Made by a program: the position numbers and the translations under genes
The notes under the pieces: model-generated
The model's database searches: none
The model's input: only the letters and a program-made list of their open reading frames with translations
What the model was told of the DNA's origin: nothing
From: B33-G16 sp964611035
GTDB taxonomy: Bacteria; Desulfobacterota; DSM-4660; Desulfatiglandales; B25-G16
Length of the DNA: 64,000 nt
Assembly (NCBI GenBank): GCA_964611035.1
Contig: CAZSWT010000009.1
Coordinates: forward strand, 1-64,000
Direction: 5' to 3'
Part shown: one piece after another, positions 25,109 to 33,445 of the stretch
How positions within the stretch are numbered: the first letter of the stretch is position 1
How the letters are laid out: each line of letters begins with the position of its first letter

Positions 25109-26963
25109 CTCAGAACAATTTGAGATAAAAGATCTTGATCTGGATGCTGCCCGGAACTATTTGGGTGGTCTTGGTTTGAATGCCTGGCTCATGGAGCAGA
25201 CATATTTGTCCGGTACAGACCCGCTTTCTCCAGACAATCCTATCATTCTCGGGGCAGGTCCGCTGGTTGCCACCGGAACCCCGGGATCTTCCAAAATAGT
25301 TGCCACTACCCGCTTTCCTTTAAATGGAACAATCTCGGAATCAGTAGGCTCCATGCGTTTTGCCTTAAATCTCAAAGGAGCGGGATTCGATCACATAATA
25401 ATAACCGGTCAGGCCAAAAAGCCCGTTGTACTGATACTTAACCATAACACCCGTTCTTTGATCGATGCCAGGGATTTATGGGGTCGTGATGTCACAGAAA
25501 CCACAGATATGCTTAAAAAGTCTCATGGAGGGCCCAGAGCCAGTGTAATTGCTATAGGACCTGCCGGAGAAAACAGGGTAGTTTTTTCCCTGGCTCTGGT
25601 AGATAAAGCATCAACCCTGGGACGCTGTGGACTGGGTGCTGTTATGGGCTCAAAAAATCTCAAGGCGATAGTTGCTACAGGAGATAAGCGCCCAAAGATA
25701 TATAATCCCAATGAATTAAAAACTCTCCTTGCCGGGATCCGTGAAAGGCTCAAGAGATTTACAAATTACCCCCGTGTTTTGGAGTTGGGCATCATGGAGA
25801 ATTGGGACAACTACATTAAACAGTTCTCAGCGTGTAGAAATTTCAGCCACGTCTTTCCACACGATAAGGCTCATGAACTCTATGGTCTGGACGTATATCG
25901 CAGCTTTAAGATAAAACGGTTCGGCTGCCCATCCTGCTTTACACCTGACAAAGATGATCTGGAGGTGAAGGATGGAACCTTTCAGGGATTCAGGACCACA
26001 ACTACGTCTTACTTTAATAGTTTTCTCCTGGGGCATCTCTTTGATCTGAATAACCTAATAGACAAAACAGTTAGTCTCCGCCTGACCGATAGATTGGATC
26101 GACAGGGATTAGACATGCTCACTTTTGGAAGCATGCTGGATTTTCTTGTCACGGAGTGCGAATTGGGGAACCTGGATCCAGCCCGTTTTGATCTACCATT
26201 AAAGCGGGATATAAATACATTAAACCTGTGGGCCGAGGCTATTGCAGAGAGGAGGGGTTCTGCCAATATATTATCTGAAGGCTGGCGGTCCATTCTGGAA
26301 TATCTTGGTGAAGAATATGCAGCTCATGCCCCGATTATCAAGAACTGTGATGTCATCTGGGAACCCCGCCTTGTGGGCCTGGGAACTAATGAGTTTGAGC
26401 AAATTGTATCTCTGAAAGGCCCTCGCTCTGCAAGCGGGGGTTCTCCCACCTATCTTCCAGGGCAGACAGAGGAAAACTTGCCTCTCTTTTATCGGCATCT
26501 GGATCGGATGGGCGCCAGCAAAGAGGCCATCGATCGGATCATGGACTCTCCTCACGGATTCAATGTGGGTCGCATGACCCGCTATTCAGAGGACTGGTAC
26601 ACATTACTGAGCAGTCTGGGAATATGCAATCGGCATTTCAACAATCGATTTTACAGCTATGAACTCTGCAAGAGATTGTTTGAGGCTGTTACAGGTTTTA
26701 AGATTGATGACGAGCATCTGAGACAGTCTGCAGTGCGGATCTGGAATACAATTAAAAGATTAAACATCAAAGAAGGCTTTACCGTAACCGATGACAAAGC
26801 TCCAGAGATATGGTTTAAGCCAATGATAGGAGCTGACAATCAACCTCTGATCCTCCGTGACTATTTTGGCAAGACCGAGCTCGGCAAGAAAGATATATCT
26901 CGACTGGTTGAAGATTACTACGATGAGAGAGGGTGGAGAGTCAAGGGGTTAGTTCTTGAGTAA
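25062..26963 (+). CDS. aor: Aldehyde:ferredoxin oxidoreductase (tungsten enzyme family)
   Basis: AOR-family enzymes use a tungsten-bispyranopterin centre and an [4Fe-4S] cluster to interconvert aldehydes or acids with ferredoxin in anaerobes. The 633-residue length and the start GYMGKILHVDL are typical. The cluster ligands expected as CxxCxxxC plus one distal Cys appear as Cys289, Cys292, Asp296 (GCPSCFTPD) and Cys522 (GICNRHF), so the third cysteine is aspartate. I prefer ATG 25062 or 25059; the true start may be 25080 (MGKIL). It follows a truncated DUF1016 fragment and is monocistronic. Substrate is not predictable; cluster-binding may be altered. Confidence 0.88.
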   Translation: MTTFGYMGKILHVDLSSEQFEIKDLDLDAARNYLGGLGLNAWLMEQTYLSGTDPLSPDNPIILGAGPLVATGTPGSSKIVATTRFPLNGTISESVGSMRFALNLKGAGFDHIIITGQAKKPVVLILNHNTRSLIDARDLWGRDVTETTDMLKKSHGGPRASVIAIGPAGENRVVFSLALVDKASTLGRCGLGAVMGSKNLKAIVATGDKRPKIYNPNELKTLLAGIRERLKRFTNYPRVLELGIMENWDNYIKQFSACRNFSHVFPHDKAHELYGLDVYRSFKIKRFGCPSCFTPDKDDLEVKDGTFQGFRTTTTSYFNSFLLGHLFDLNNLIDKTVSLRLTDRLDRQGLDMLTFGSMLDFLVTECELGNLDPARFDLPLKRDINTLNLWAEAIAERRGSANILSEGWRSILEYLGEEYAAHAPIIKNCDVIWEPRLVGLGTNEFEQIVSLKGPRSASGGSPTYLPGQTEENLPLFYRHLDRMGASKEAIDRIMDSPHGFNVGRMTRYSEDWYTLLSSLGICNRHFNNRFYSYELCKRLFEAVTGFKIDDEHLRQSAVRIWNTIKRLNIKEGFTVTDDKAPEIWFKPMIGADNQPLILRDYFGKTELGKKDISRLVEDYYDERGWRVKGLVLE

Positions 26964-27305
26964 CGTAGTTTGAGGGACCCAGTTTTATAATAAGATTTCC
27001 CTGTCCCATCCTCTTACCATTTTATCAGTTTTCGAAATCCTATTTTTTGCTTTACCTTTTTATATAATCACGTTTCGGACCCGCATAGAGCAGTTCCATA
27101 AACAAGAAAGCCACTCATCTACTTCCTTAATGCGCCCAAGATGCATAAATACGCCCAAGGCGCATAAATGCGCCAGAGGCGTATGAAGATTTTGAGCAGA
27201 TACCTTAAAACCCTGCTTGAGGAAGTTAGGTGGTTATGGTACAAGACACCCAGAAATATGGCTAATTGGATGATATGCATATAGGTAGTACGAGACAGGG
27301 AGTAG
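26964..27305. other. Intergenic region with three 19-bp tandem repeats
   Basis: At 27131-27187 three imperfect 19-bp units follow each other (TGCGCCCAAGATGCATAAA, TACGCCCAAGGCGCATAAA, TGCGCCAGAGGCGTATGAA). They lie about 120 bp before the CoA-ligase gene and could be an operator or just a local repeat. No gene is seen. Confidence 0.5.
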
Positions 27306-28808
27306 ATGATGAGTAAAGTTGATCATTTTTTAGAGCGTTTTTTTCACCCACAATCGGTTGCTATTGTTGGGGCAACCAACAATCCTTTTAAGATGAATTT
27401 TCGCCTGACTCAGAATCTGGTGGATCTTAATTTCCAGGGTAAAATTTATCCAGTTAATCCTCGTGAGAAAAAGATATCAGGGATAAAGGCATATGCGAGA
27501 TTACAAGATATACCGGAAGGTATAGATCTCGTTGTTATCGCTGTTCCAGCGCCAAAGGCCCTGGATATTGTAAAGGACTGCGATAAAAAAGGAGTAAAAC
27601 AGGTGGTTATAGTGACAGGCGGATTTTCAGAGGGAGGAAAGCAGGGGCTAAAACTTCATCAGGAAATTGCCAGATTTGTCAAAGGGAAGGATATAAGGAG
27701 CATTGGACCGAATACCTTAGGCCCCATCAATACATCCAATAATCTGGCGATTAGCTTTAATTCTATAAAAGAAATGAGGCAGGGGGGTATCTCTTTTGCC
27801 TTTCAGTCGGGTTTTTATGATCCTAAAATAAACTGGCTATTTTCCCATCTGGGTATAAACAAGCTAATTGATCTGGGAAACAAGATGGACGTAAATGAGG
27901 TAGATGTCCTGGAGTATTTTTTCCAGGATCCTGGCACAAAAGTTATAGCCATGCACATAGAAAGCCTGCACGGAAACGGAAGAGATTTTTTTAACCTGCT
28001 TAAAAAAGGTTCGGTAAAAAAGCCAGCTATAATCCTGAAATCTGGAAGAACCCCTGCCGGATCTCTGGCAGCAGCATCTCACACAGGCGCAATTGCAAGA
28101 GAAAATGATGTGATCTTTGATAGCATGATAAGGCAGACAGCGGCTATCAGGGCCGGGAATATTGAGGAGTTTTTTGACCTGGCAAAGGCATTTGAATGCC
28201 TTATTCTACCAAAAGGAAATAGACTATCCATCATTACACTATCAGGCGGAGAGGGAGTTATGGCTACAGATACCTGCGATATGAATGGCCTTACAATGGC
28301 CGAGCTGGGAGACCACACCTATCAGAGGCTGAAAAAAATTTTTCCCCCATGGGAAATTCCTTTAAACCCGATTGATGGGGGTGTCTGCCTGGAGTTCACA
28401 CTCTCTGATATATTGAGAGTTTTTAATACGCTTATTGCCATACCGGAAGATGAGAATGTGGATTGTATCGTTATGCAGATGCCACCAGATTTCTTTAATT
28501 TGGCACCAAAAAATGAAAATCCCTCTGCGAAGGCATCTGATTCTTTAAAAGAACAATGCGCCCAAGCCCTCTTAAATATGAAAAGGGTTGGAAAGCCATT
28601 TGCTCTGTGGCGTACCTCAATGGATAGAAATGAAGATGAATTGGTTGAGAGACTTGAGTCCAATTACCTTCCGGTATTTCCATCCTCAGAAAGGGCAATA
28701 AAAGCCCTGTCATCGCTCTATAGATATAAGGCATTCTGTATGAGGGAAGCTGCTGAAGGTTTTTCTGAACCAAAAAGAGATAGAGATTTTAAGAAAAAGG
28801 AGGAATAG
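27306..28808 (+). CDS. ADP-forming acyl-CoA synthetase, CoA-binding/ligase subunit
   Basis: This 500-residue protein has the alpha-type architecture of ADP-forming acetyl/acyl-CoA synthetases: a CoA-binding Rossmann domain (FFHPQSVAIVGATNNPFK, residues 11-28) followed by two succinyl-CoA-ligase-like domains. The His that carries phosphate is in AASHTGAIA (about residue 259). The ATP-grasp beta part is missing and must come from another gene. It starts at ATG 27306 (an adjacent ATG at 27309 is possible) with GGGAGTAG upstream. It is 3 bp from the thiolase-like gene and forms an operon with it and the DUF35-SCP2 gene, so its acyl-CoA is probably their substrate or product. Confidence 0.83.
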   Translation: MMSKVDHFLERFFHPQSVAIVGATNNPFKMNFRLTQNLVDLNFQGKIYPVNPREKKISGIKAYARLQDIPEGIDLVVIAVPAPKALDIVKDCDKKGVKQVVIVTGGFSEGGKQGLKLHQEIARFVKGKDIRSIGPNTLGPINTSNNLAISFNSIKEMRQGGISFAFQSGFYDPKINWLFSHLGINKLIDLGNKMDVNEVDVLEYFFQDPGTKVIAMHIESLHGNGRDFFNLLKKGSVKKPAIILKSGRTPAGSLAAASHTGAIARENDVIFDSMIRQTAAIRAGNIEEFFDLAKAFECLILPKGNRLSIITLSGGEGVMATDTCDMNGLTMAELGDHTYQRLKKIFPPWEIPLNPIDGGVCLEFTLSDILRVFNTLIAIPEDENVDCIVMQMPPDFFNLAPKNENPSAKASDSLKEQCAQALLNMKRVGKPFALWRTSMDRNEDELVERLESNYLPVFPSSERAIKALSSLYRYKAFCMREAAEGFSEPKRDRDFKKKEE

Positions 28809-28811
28809 ATC

Positions 28812-30008
28812 ATGTCAAAAAAAGTAGGTATTGTCGGTGCGGGTGTTACCCCTTTTAAGGGAACATGGAGAGAAAAGACCTATTATGAGTTAGCGCAGAT
28901 GGCAACAAGGGAGGCGGTGAAGGATGCAAACATCCCTATTCAGGATGTAGATGCGGCCTTTTATGCGATTTATAACGACATCTTTGAGCGAACGGCTATT
29001 CCTGAGCATGCCATACACGGCCTTTTGGGTATGCAAAACAAGTTTGGCATACGCATTACCAATGGAGGGGCAACCGGTGCCTACACTATGTCAGCGGCCC
29101 ATGCATACCTTGCAGCTGGAAGGTTTAAGACCGCCCTGGTATTGGGAGTAGAAAAAGCGACTGATTGCTTTGATTTTTCATCTATGTCTGCCACACCGGA
29201 GGTGATAAAGGCAATAGGCTGGTCTGGGGATAGTTTTTTTGAACAGCCTATCGGATGGACTGCCTCTGACAGCTATGCCGAGGTGGTCCTGGCCTATTTA
29301 GATGAGCATCCTGGGGATCTGAAAGCGGAAATAACAGCCCAGATCTCAGCCCAATTAAGCCAGCAGGTTAGAAGCAATAACTATGCCCAGAGGCAGTTTG
29401 ACCAGGTAACGCCTGAGGAGGTTATGAACTCACGCCTCGTGGTTTATCCATTCAAGGAGCTTGAAATCTGCGTGTATAGTGAAGGGGCAGCGGCCCTTAT
29501 TATGGCTGAGGAAGAGACGGCAAAGGCGATATCCAGAAATAGTGGTAACCCTGTTGTCTGGATAACCGGTGTAGGAGAGGCTAATGAACATTCATTTGCC
29601 GGTAAAAACCAAAAGGATATGTCCCGGATCATGTCTGATTATTATGCATCTCACCGGGCCTATGAGATGGCAGGCATTAAAGATCCTACAAAAACAATAA
29701 ATATCGTTGAACTCCATGATGCCTTTGTGCATCAATTAGAGATTAGCATGGCTGAGTTTGGGCTTGTTCCATTGGGCAACGCCGATTCATTAATAGAAGA
29801 CGGGCTTATGACACCAGGAGGGAAATATGTAGTCAATCCCTGCGGTGGTTTGATCTACTGTGGTCATCCTGTTGGTGCAAGCAATATCATGTCTGCCTGG
29901 TCAGCCAGAAATGAGCTGATAAAAAGAGGGCTTAAAACAGCCCTGGTGCATGGAACTGGCAGCACTGTTGCCCAGTACACAGCATGCTTGATATTTGAAC
30001 ATGGATAA
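28812..30008 (+). CDS. Thiolase-like protein lacking the catalytic cysteine
   Basis: This 398-residue protein has the overall thiolase fold of SCPx/lipid-transfer type. At the position of the nucleophilic Cys the sequence is TNGGATGA, so the residue is Gly86 instead. Later elements are kept (ELHDAFVHQLE, GGLIYCGHPVGAS). A Claisen thiolase reaction is therefore unlikely. Cysteine-less relatives that pair with DUF35 proteins, such as Ltp2 with ChsH2, are retro-aldolases of steroid side chains. By analogy this may be an aldolase or carbon-carbon lyase for CoA esters. AAAAAGGAGG upstream gives a strong start. The DUF35-SCP2 partner follows 64 bp later. Confidence 0.82.
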   Translation: MSKKVGIVGAGVTPFKGTWREKTYYELAQMATREAVKDANIPIQDVDAAFYAIYNDIFERTAIPEHAIHGLLGMQNKFGIRITNGGATGAYTMSAAHAYLAAGRFKTALVLGVEKATDCFDFSSMSATPEVIKAIGWSGDSFFEQPIGWTASDSYAEVVLAYLDEHPGDLKAEITAQISAQLSQQVRSNNYAQRQFDQVTPEEVMNSRLVVYPFKELEICVYSEGAAALIMAEEETAKAISRNSGNPVVWITGVGEANEHSFAGKNQKDMSRIMSDYYASHRAYEMAGIKDPTKTINIVELHDAFVHQLEISMAEFGLVPLGNADSLIEDGLMTPGGKYVVNPCGGLIYCGHPVGASNIMSAWSARNELIKRGLKTALVHGTGSTVAQYTACLIFEHG

Positions 30009-30072
30009 GAAGTCATGGACTTGAGCCTGTTTATTTGTTTAGAGATAAACATTATAGAGAGGAGAGAAAAAG

Positions 30073-31065
30073 ATGATTAAAAAGAAAAAAGTTATTGATG
30101 AGATATATATACCAGATGTGGGATCACAGGTAGAGACAATCGATGGTAAGGAATACCTGATTACAAACGACGCCATGTATACCTTTTTCAGGAGGACAAA
30201 AGGGGAATTTTCAGCATTTTTCCTTGCACTTAAAAATGAGAAAAGACTCTTAGGATGTAAATGCACAAAATGCGGGATAGTCAGGGTACCACCCTTTTTA
30301 ACGCATTGTCCTGATTGTAACTTTGCACCTACAGAGTTGATTGAGGTTGAACAGGTGGGGATTATGAACAGTACTCCTCCCATTACCTACTTTGCAACAT
30401 CCCTTTTTCAGCATATGGCACCCTATGGAAGGGGGAGGGTTATATTCAAAGGGGCTGACACAGCTATGAGTATCAATCTCTATACCACAACCGGTATTCT
30501 TGTACCTGGGATAATAAAGAAAGGAACAGAGGTAAAGCTTATCTTCAGGGACGAACGGATTGGTGAGATGACTGATGTTTTCTGTGTCCCCACAGCAGAG
30601 CTGACTCAGGAGAAGATAAACAAAAATGGCCTGCAGGAATCAGAGATTGATTGGGAAACACCTCAAGAGCCATCTTTGCCTGTTGCCTCTGAGGAGGATA
30701 GTAATCAATACAGAAAGGCCCTGGATGAGATGAAAGACCTTATTGAGGATATGAACAGAAATGAGTCGGTACGAAAGGCCATAGCTGGCTGGAAGCGGGA
30801 TATCCAGGTTAAAACAAGAGGCGGACAATTTGCAATCATGATTGATGACGGAGATATAAAGCTTACGGAGTCAGTATTATCATCCCCTGATTTTATAATG
30901 GTCTGCGATGACATAAATGCCCTTCTTGATGGCCTGGCGTATAGGGGTGCGATTACTGACTCGGTAATCAATAAAAAGATTTGGATCAGTAAAAATATGG
31001 AGTTTAATACGATTTTCAAGTTAGACAGGATGGCTCGTTTCCTGGTGAGATCGAAAAAGGTTTAA
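30073..31065 (+). CDS. DUF35 zinc-ribbon/OB-fold protein fused to an SCP2 domain
   Basis: This 330-residue protein joins two modules. Residues about 50-180 form the DUF35 zinc ribbon (Cys64, Cys67, Cys79, Cys82) and OB fold. Residues about 210-330 (VKTRGGQFAIMIDDGDIKL onward) are an SCP2 sterol-carrier domain that binds lipids or acyl-CoAs. Stand-alone DUF35 partners are about 130 residues, so the extra SCP2 domain is notable. It probably docks with the cysteine-less thiolase-like protein just upstream and delivers or holds a hydrophobic acyl-CoA. AGAGAGGAGAG precedes the ATG. Confidence 0.82.
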   Translation: MIKKKKVIDEIYIPDVGSQVETIDGKEYLITNDAMYTFFRRTKGEFSAFFLALKNEKRLLGCKCTKCGIVRVPPFLTHCPDCNFAPTELIEVEQVGIMNSTPPITYFATSLFQHMAPYGRGRVIFKGADTAMSINLYTTTGILVPGIIKKGTEVKLIFRDERIGEMTDVFCVPTAELTQEKINKNGLQESEIDWETPQEPSLPVASEEDSNQYRKALDEMKDLIEDMNRNESVRKAIAGWKRDIQVKTRGGQFAIMIDDGDIKLTESVLSSPDFIMVCDDINALLDGLAYRGAITDSVINKKIWISKNMEFNTIFKLDRMARFLVRSKKV

Positions 31066-31156
31066 CGTTTGAGTAATTATTCTGCTTGACGAAATCTCCT
31101 TAAATTACTTAAAAATTACTTAATGTGTAGCATATTTACTACCTGAGAATAGCGAT

Positions 31157-31618
31157 ATGAAGGAAAAGTTTACACTGGAAATAGAAAAGAAAGCTGATGA
31201 TGCGAGCCCTAATGTTGGCATATCCGTGAATGTTGATGTAACTGATGGTAAAGGATCAACTTTGAGTGGATCAGTGTTACTTGTAGAAAAATGTAGCTCC
31301 TATGAAATTTTACAAAAAGAGGTATCGCGGATTAAAGAAGAACTCGATGTCTTATTGGAAAAATCAAGGAGGCTATTTGAGGCGGAGGTTGGAGAAGAAG
31401 AAGGTCAGGATGTGGATGAAGATGTGAGCGCAAAAGAGATATGGAATCTTTTATCTATGATCAAGGACCCCGAGGTGTTATTAGTGAAATTTAATAGCAT
31501 GAGTCGTCAAAAAAGACTTGAGGTGGCAGATTATGTGTTATCAAATTGCAATGTTTTTTCCGGGCCAGCCTCAATTTTTTCTATGAGATATAATAGTGAA
31601 GAAGGTGTAATAGAGTAG
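31157..31618 (+). CDS. Hypothetical protein upstream of ArsA-type ATPase
   Basis: A 153-residue soluble protein of unknown family. The first 45 residues look like beta strands (FTLEIEKKADDASPNVGISV). Residues 47-80 form a likely coiled coil (YEILQKEVSRIKEELDVLLEK), then comes an acidic linker (VGEEEGQDVDEDV) and a helical C-terminal part. It ends 39 bp before the ArsA ATPase start and runs in the same direction, so it is probably a partner or client. The ribosome-binding site is weak (GAGAATAG). Confidence 0.65.
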   Translation: MKEKFTLEIEKKADDASPNVGISVNVDVTDGKGSTLSGSVLLVEKCSSYEILQKEVSRIKEELDVLLEKSRRLFEAEVGEEEGQDVDEDVSAKEIWNLLSMIKDPEVLLVKFNSMSRQKRLEVADYVLSNCNVFSGPASIFSMRYNSEEGVIE

Positions 31619-31657
31619 CGCATCCTGTGTTTGGAAGGATCACTTCCGTGGGGGAAT

Positions 31658-32869
31658 ATGAGGATCATAATGTTTGCAGGTAAGGGCGGTGTGGGCAAAA
31701 CAAGCATTGCAAGTGCAACGGGCCTAAAAACGGCTGGCATAGGCTATAAGACCTTGATAATGTCTTTAGATATTGCTCATAGCCTGAGTGACATCTTTTC
31801 CCTTAATAAGGGATTAATGGATAAGAATAAAGGGATGCCAGTTAAGATAGAAGATAAGCTGTGGATTCAGGAACTGGATATTCAGGAAGAGATACAAAGA
31901 AACTGGGGAGATGTTCATAAATATATAGCCAGTTTATTTCATACAGCAGGCCTCGATGAAATATTGGCAGAAGAGCTGGCTATTTTACCGGGTATGGAGG
32001 AAGTCAGCTCCCTCCTGTATATAAACCAATATGTAAAGGAAGATGATTTTGATGTAATTATTCTCGACTGTGCACCAACAGGTGAATCTTTAAGGTTTAT
32101 CAGCATTCCCGCAACACTTGAATGGTATATCAGCAAGATATTCAAGATAGAGCGCAAGGTAGTAAGCTATATCAGACCAGTGGCCAAACGCTTTTACGAT
32201 GTGCCTCTCCCGGAAGACGATTATTTTAAGGCGCTTGAAAGTCTTTTTGTCCGGCTTGAGGGTGTAGACAACATTCTCACTGATCCCACCATAACCACTG
32301 TAAGGCTGGTGACCAATCCAGAGAAGATAGTCTTGAAAGAAACACAGAGGAGTTTCTTATATTTTTCTCTCTATAAGATGTGCATTGATGCAATAGTGAT
32401 GAACAGGATTTTGCCGGGTAACATTGAAGATACATACTTTGATGACTGGAAGGAATCTCAGAGAAGGTATTTGGACTTGGCAGAGGAGTATTTTAGTCCT
32501 GTCCCCATATTCCCTGTAGTCCTTTTTCAAAATGAGCCTCTGGGAAAGGAGAGACTGAAAAGATTTGGGAAAGATATATATGGTGAGCATGATCCAACGG
32601 AGCATTTTTATACAGAACGGCCCTATGAATTTACACAGAAAGACGGCCAATTTTTTATAAAGATTAAACTTCCATTTATCACGAAAGAAGAGGTAGAATT
32701 AAACAGACTTCCAGAGGAAATGGTGATTAGGATAGGAGGCTTCAAGAGGCATATACTTTTGCCTCGATATGTTTCTATGTATAAGGATGTCACTGCAAAA
32801 ATAGATGGCAACTTCTTAAATATTATTTTTGGAGGGAAAAGCGATGGAAAAGAAAAGACCCAAAGATGA
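31658..32869 (+). CDS. ArsA-family ATPase with C-terminal Hsp20-like domain
   Basis: This 404-residue protein has one ArsA/GET3-type ATPase domain, with the deviant Walker A AGKGGVGKTS at residues 7-16 and LDCAPTGESLRF as switch region. The C-terminal ~90 residues are an alpha-crystallin/Hsp20-like fold (about 310-400). Single-domain ArsA relatives act in protein targeting or folding rather than arsenite efflux, and no arsenic genes are nearby. I chose ATG 31658, preceded by GGGGGAAT, over a TTG at 31631. Its end overlaps the next small gene by 26 bp, and it follows a hypothetical coiled-coil protein. Confidence 0.84.
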   Translation: MRIIMFAGKGGVGKTSIASATGLKTAGIGYKTLIMSLDIAHSLSDIFSLNKGLMDKNKGMPVKIEDKLWIQELDIQEEIQRNWGDVHKYIASLFHTAGLDEILAEELAILPGMEEVSSLLYINQYVKEDDFDVIILDCAPTGESLRFISIPATLEWYISKIFKIERKVVSYIRPVAKRFYDVPLPEDDYFKALESLFVRLEGVDNILTDPTITTVRLVTNPEKIVLKETQRSFLYFSLYKMCIDAIVMNRILPGNIEDTYFDDWKESQRRYLDLAEEYFSPVPIFPVVLFQNEPLGKERLKRFGKDIYGEHDPTEHFYTERPYEFTQKDGQFFIKIKLPFITKEEVELNRLPEEMVIRIGGFKRHILLPRYVSMYKDVTAKIDGNFLNIIFGGKSDGKEKTQR

Positions 32870-33092
32870 AGAGGGGATAGGCATAGAGGAGGCCTTTCGG
32901 TCATTGGGGAAATTTTTTTCGTGGCTGGATGGAAGGATCAGTCCCAGTTCTGAGTTTCGAGAACACATGGCTAAATCCAGGGTAGAGTGTTTAAAGGGAA
33001 TCAGGGTTTTGATTGATAAAAGGATTGATGATTTAGAGAAAAGGCATCCAAAAAAGGCAGATAAAAAGGCCACCCGGGTAAAGGTAGAGTAA
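32844..33092 (+). CDS. Small basic helical protein, unknown
   Basis: An 82-residue protein with a strongly charged C-terminus (KRHPKKADKKATRVKVE) and a helical body (EEAFRSLGKFFSWLDGRISP). It starts inside the end of the ArsA gene (ATG 32844, with GGAGGG eight bases upstream), which indicates translational coupling. I do not recognise a family. The upstream frame extension to 32829 is not needed. It is likely part of the ArsA module. Confidence 0.65.
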   Translation: MEKKRPKDEEGIGIEEAFRSLGKFFSWLDGRISPSSEFREHMAKSRVECLKGIRVLIDKRIDDLEKRHPKKADKKATRVKVE

Positions 33093-33145
33093 AGGAAATA
33101 TCAAATGACAAAACCCAAAAAAATTTTCTGCTTACTTGTCTGAAG

Positions 33146-33445
33146 ATGTCCAAATCACCTGTTCATATCCCTATTAATGGGGTGATAGATCTCCATACCT
33201 TTGCACCAAATGAGGCTGGCCAAGTCGTGGATGAATATATCAATGTATGCTCTCAAAAAGGTATATTGGAAGTTAAGATAATTCATGGTAAGGGCAGGGG
33301 CGTGTTACGTCGTACGGTGGAGTCTGTCTTAAAGAGGCATCCCCTGGTTTTATCCTTCAAGCAAGATAGAGGCCCTTCAGGTTGGGGCGCAACCGTTGTT
33401 TTTTTAAAGGGGATGGGAAGGGATAAGCATGAAAGAAAAATTTAG
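33146..33445 (+). CDS. Smr-domain protein
   Basis: A 99-residue stand-alone Smr (small MutS-related) domain. Family marks are IDLHTFAPNEAGQVVDEYI (residues 14-32), VKIIHGKGRGVLR (44-56) and the closing GPSGWGATVVFL. Smr domains nick DNA or cleave RNA. Some act on stalled ribosomes, others in recombination. The role here is unknown. It overlaps the mechanosensitive channel gene by 17 bp, so the two are co-transcribed. Confidence 0.88.
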   Translation: MSKSPVHIPINGVIDLHTFAPNEAGQVVDEYINVCSQKGILEVKIIHGKGRGVLRRTVESVLKRHPLVLSFKQDRGPSGWGATVVFLKGMGRDKHERKI

